A program made the translations under genes and the position numbers. A DNA stretch of 64,000 nucleotides from Rhexocercosporidium sp. MPI-PUGE-AT-0058 (Eukaryota > Ascomycota > Leotiomycetes > Helotiales). The stretch spans positions 124,001-188,000 of the forward strand of contig JAGTJL010000027.1 in the NCBI GenBank assembly GCA_020746875.1. Direction: 5' to 3'. Shown here one piece after another: positions 60,201 through 64,000 of this stretch (within the stretch, counting starts at the first letter, position 1; the number at the start of each line of letters is the position of its first letter). The notes beneath the pieces are model-generated. The model had not been told where the DNA came from. It saw only the letters and a program-made list of their open reading frames with translations, and did no database searches.

Positions 60201-63084
60201 TATGCCATGGTAGGCCGCCCGACGCGAGGACAGGTATAAAGAAGTCATCGCCCGCTCCCTTTCCTCGAACTTTTTCTCTTCTTCTCCTGCTCCTCCCCAC
60301 GACAAGGTTGCAAGGTATCAATCGAAGCCTCGCAAGGTCAAACTCGTCATAGATTTCCAAGTCTAGTTCCCATGGATGACGGCCCGAAAACCCCTCAGCA
60401 AGTCCCTAGGTGTACATCAAGCGAAGCATCCCCTGTATCGAGATCAAAAGTACCGCAAAAGTCCATCTTGACATCTTCCAACGCCGAAGGCATCGAGACT
60501 GATATGGTAGCTTACCCCCACACTTTGCACATGGTACCATCTTCAAGAAGGAGTTACTTCGGGCCAAGGAGATGTACGAGTGTCCAAAGGAAGGTTAGAG
60601 TGCGCAGAAATGCAGTTGGAAATGCACTTCGTGCTCAGGAACCCCACACCTGCACGACAACAACACATGCAGCCAGCCAGTCAGGAGGTCGGCACGCCAT
60701 CATTTTGTTGGATGTATCCAGCTGCGACGTTTCATTTGGTCTATTATTATTTTCCAATGCTTCGGGACTTCCCGCTTCCTAAAATCCATTACCCCAGGTT
60801 TGCCTTGTCTTGAATCTTGAGATGCGGCCAAAGTGGTCTGCACTTTACAGTTCGCATATAAAACCCCCACACCATCAGCGAGTGTCATAAAAATTCGTAC
60901 ATCGCTCAAGCCCCTCTTTCTTTTTCGCATGTTCTTTGCCTTGCTTGCGAGTCGTTTCAAATGTCTATTTTCTAGAGTTTTAACAGTCCTAACTTTAGGT
61001 CTGTTCGCATGAAAGAGATCTCGATCCGGGTAGAAGATCCGCAAAAACAAAACAATAATCGCGGTTTTCAGTGGGAACGGCTTGATTTGAGCTGAAATGT
61101 AAGTGCCAAGGCAATGCTGAACGGACTCTATCCCACTGGGGAGCCTGAGGCGCGAAATGGAGTATTGCTGTGCCGTTGGGCCACTGGATACTGCAAGCCG
61201 TTTGAAACTTTCCAATTTCTTGTTGAATTCCTCGATCATTGATCAAGAAGCCTCTCAGCTGTGGTGAGAAGAGGAACAGTTTTCTTTCTTTTCCATGGAT
61301 GTGTGGAAAGGACGATATTATGAACCAGGGTGTCGGCTTGTTGCGGTGACCTGCAAAGAAATACGGGACCTCAACAAGTAAGAACAGTGCAGATATCGAC
61401 ACTCCCAAGAAGCCGGGCGAGAATATGCCAAATTTGACACTGCACTCAAGTCGGAATATTCCCTATTGGTCTTTGGGGACGGTGAGCAGGTCTGGGGAAG
61501 CACTTTTCCGCCTCATACCACGCACCGAATCCCTGCACAGTTCGCTCTCGACTCACCTCCATGCCAATCCAGCCTCACGATGATCTCCTTGAGAGCCAGC
61601 CAGCTCAGCGAAGACGACAAGCATAGTATCAACGATTGGATAGTGAGACTGCTGGGACGATGTAACTGCGGTGCTTCTGCGAAGGTTTATACTCCCTGAT
61701 TGGGTGCGCTGCTGATGCATCGGCATGGCTTCCAGCGGCGGCGTTATCAATATCGCTAGGATTTGACGACCAACTTTTCCAGCAATCCCACAACTCCTAC
61801 TGTTGAAATTACGAAGCAGATACAAGCATCAGAGCCAAACCGACTATCCAGCATTAGGTCTTCGGATATCCTAGATTCGAAGAGGGGAAGGAACGTCGGT
61901 GTATGACCCATCGTCAGTTCCCCAGGACGTCTTTTTCCAGGCTCCTCCGTGGAAGCCCGTCTCAGCAATCCCAGGTCTGCACAGCAATCGGGTCAGTTCC
62001 AATATCGTCCGCATATAATTCATGTCTAAAGATTCTCCAGAAAGCTAGCTTGCTCTTCCTTTGCTAGAGTCGACCTTAGCGTCCTTCCCCAAACACAAGT
62101 ATATCTGGAGCCCAAAATGGGAAAGTCAAGGAGCACGCATGCACGCAGACATCATGACCAACAGATGGAAGTCTCGGACAATGTACCGGAAGATATTGGA
62201 GGGGTCATGCCATTGACAAACCCAAAGCCAGTAGGTTGTCAATACTCGAAGCCCAGGGTAGTGTACTAATACCTGAAGAAGGAGCCGAATTCTCCGCCAG
62301 CTTCTGATGATGAGGGCTCGAATGATGGAACAAAATGCGAAGAATGGAATATTGAAATGCTTGATTGGGGCCAGGCTGGCATTTCTGAGTGGTAAGGCCT
62401 GACCGAGACTACTAAGGTGGTGAAGGGGTAATGGGAGACAACTGGATCGTTTACAAAAAGGCATTTCATTAAGTAATTCATTCAACATAAGTAGCTATCT
62501 AGAGTCTCAATAGGTACTGGGTGATTGTAGAGAAAACATAAGCGTAAATCCAGGTTTAGATAACAAAACTACTTAAATATCCCCGCCTTTAATCCTCCAT
62601 CTGAAATATTGACGTTGACCAACTGTGCATGCAGTAACATGTGACTGTTAGTTCAGTTGAGGTTACGCAGTACAGGCGCTCCGAACATAAGTACTTGGGC
62701 TCCCGCCCATAGTTTTCAACTCTCAAATTCCCTGTCGTCGCGTAGCCTTGACGAGTCAGAAGTCAACATCAGATCGTCTCCCACGCAGTCCCCCTCGACG
62801 AAAGAACTCAAAGCAGAGCAGAAAATCCAGAGATTGTGTAGTGAAGTAGTAGCAAAGTGAAAGGTATTGACTCTCGCGTTTTTAACTCGCTAGTTGTGTC
62901 CAGGGTACGGGTGACGGAGAGCGTGTGGGTGTGTGGGTGAAATCCATCGCCCCTTTTAGAATGTTGGTAGTCAGCCATGCTTCAGGCCGCATGCTGCCCA
63001 AGCTGTCCAAGAGACAGTTACAGTTCATGGCTGTCTTCTTTCCAAGTGTTATGAGGCTCCAGATGTTCTCACAAAGTCGTCGAT
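57280..63084. other. 5.8 kb of sparse sequence with unrecognised ORFs
   Basis: No gene is supported with confidence. Frames worth naming are minus 58250-58642; plus 59440-59625, a helical C-terminal-looking stretch ending MEELDGLPAED; plus 60372-60782, preceded by a TATAAAG near 60235; and minus 60700-61408, with one hydrophobic helix. None matches a family I know, and exon joins could not be fixed. No tRNA or transposon end was noticed. Confidence 0.35.
59231..59449. repeat. Two diverged copies of a 47-bp exon-like sequence
   Basis: CTTCGAAGTT followed by a GAGGAC/GATGAT-type sequence occurs at about 59237 and again at about 59403, each directly after an AG dinucleotide. Translations are SKFEDQARNLNGSLN and SKFDDRASSLSLEVN, so most changes fall at third codon positions. 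This resembles a duplicated small coding exon. Confidence 0.35.
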
Positions 63085-64000
63085 ATGGCCAACAGGGACA
63101 TAGAAGCGGCTGCTGGAGCAGAAATTCCAGCACTACAAGCTCCGCAAAATGCTTATCTTCATGAGTCTAGGAGTATTGAACAGGGTCCGTCCATCGTACT
63201 TGCAGAACTGCCGCAAATGGAGTCCGGATTACGAAACCGAAACCCAACGGCGCCGCCTTCAACACTTGTGGGAGGCGATGGCGCACCGGAATCTGGAGGA
63301 GCAGCCCCTGACCTTTCTAGTGATGGAGGACCGTCTCCAGGTACGTGTTGAGAGAATGGGTGTTCCTCACAGGAGATGCTTTTTTAACAATCGAGATAGA
63401 TGCTCCTCGCCTCGCATCTTTGGTTCGAACTGGATCCAAAGGTCTTCAAGCCTTGATCACTACTGGCTCCTGGTCCGCCCCAGACCCAGATGAGCTGAAG
63501 CGACACAACGAGTCCCGTGGGTATGACAATTTAAAATATGACAGAGGTGTGTGATATATCCTAGGCTAGCATGCCTCGCTACACGTTCGCTGCTAATCAA
63601 GCCTGATAGTGGAGGACTTCGAGGAAGGTTACCCCCAGCTCGCAGCTTTCATCGACAGCAACGACACATTCGCAAACTATCGCCGTTTCGGTCGATTATC
63701 CACTCGAATACTCCTCCATATGCAGAACGGATTGAACGATCTAGAGAAAATGCTTGATGATCTTGACAAGCAAGACGCACAAGATGATACTATGAAGTAC
63801 AGACTTAGAGGCTTTAAGATCTCTGGCGGACGAGATGACAAGTACCAGAAATTGTGTGCCGATATACATAAGAAGTATGTAGAATACGGTATGTCATGAC
63901 AAAGGAAACTTTGGCTGCAACAAATTCATAATAGACAACTGATAAATGGCAAGCGGATGTTCTTCTAAAAGATGCCAGCATTCGCGGTTTGGGTAAGGCA
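63085..64000 (+). CDS. DUF6594-domain protein, 3' end beyond the window
   Basis: Exons 63085-63340, 63400-63546, 63610-63888 and 63954 to the edge are joined by introns of 59, 63 and 65 nt in consistent phase. The first exon encodes an Ala/Pro/Gly-rich disordered segment (MANRDIEAAAGAEIPAL). The second encodes a Ser-rich piece ending NESRGYDNLKYDR. Exon 3 opens VEDFEEGYPQLAAFIDSNDTF, the hallmark start of the DUF6594 domain, and goes on RRFGRLSTRILLHMQNGL. Exon 4 begins DVLLKDASIRGLGKA, matching the next family helix. Architecture and intron positions parallel the gene at 1957-3557 (compare SFAESRGYHLYENHR before FPEGFPRLAAW). The C-terminal membrane helices must lie beyond 64000. Confidence 0.85.

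Overview
The window looks like nuclear DNA of a filamentous ascomycete. The genes are spliced with short introns (47-169 nt, GT..AG). Several fungus-typical families occur: DUF6594, HET, RTA1-like and Zn2Cys6-type regulators. A retroelement has been eroded almost entirely by C-to-T / G-to-A transitions, as expected from repeat-induced point mutation (RIP). The protein set would suit Leotiomycetes, but I cannot place the species from sequence alone.

Layout. 1-9.9 kb: mostly sequence without a convincing gene, apart from a six-exon DUF6594 membrane-protein gene (1957-3557, minus). 10-12 kb: a DASH-type cryptochrome with an arginine/glycine-rich tail (minus), preceded by about 3 kb of simple-repeat-rich DNA and a 330-bp element with 22-bp terminal inverted repeats (15398-15727). 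16.7-43.4 kb: a degenerate, AT-richer, transposon-containing island. It holds broken copies of a trypsin-fold protease-like gene, an RTA1-like gene, a HET-domain gene, a long uncharacterised fungal protein and an aminoglycoside-phosphotransferase-like gene. It also has a perfect 61-copy TAAA tract and a complete but RIP-ruined 6.5-kb Ty3/gypsy element (31416-37912) with 257-bp LTRs and a CGCAA target duplication. Genes that still read cleanly here are a 238-aa unknown, a 264-aa retropepsin-like protein, a second DUF6594 protein and a DCR2-like phosphoesterase.

43.6-53.6 kb: a conserved block of ordinary genes. These are glutamate decarboxylase, a secreted two-FAS1-domain protein with a His/Pro linker, a GNAT acetyltransferase, a mitochondrial-type hot-dog thioesterase and a class I O-methyltransferase. 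54-64 kb: sparse DNA with an unknown small ORF, a short transcription-factor-like protein whose zinc cluster has lost cysteines, a small secreted cysteine-rich protein, and a third DUF6594 gene that runs off the right edge.

The genes do not form one pathway. The strongest common theme is the island of genes disabled by nonsense changes of RIP type beside a RIPed retroelement, containing HET-associated families that may once have been part of an allorecognition locus. The intact genes on either side are unaffected. All exon borders were worked out by hand from splice consensus, frame and family resemblance, without transcript support.
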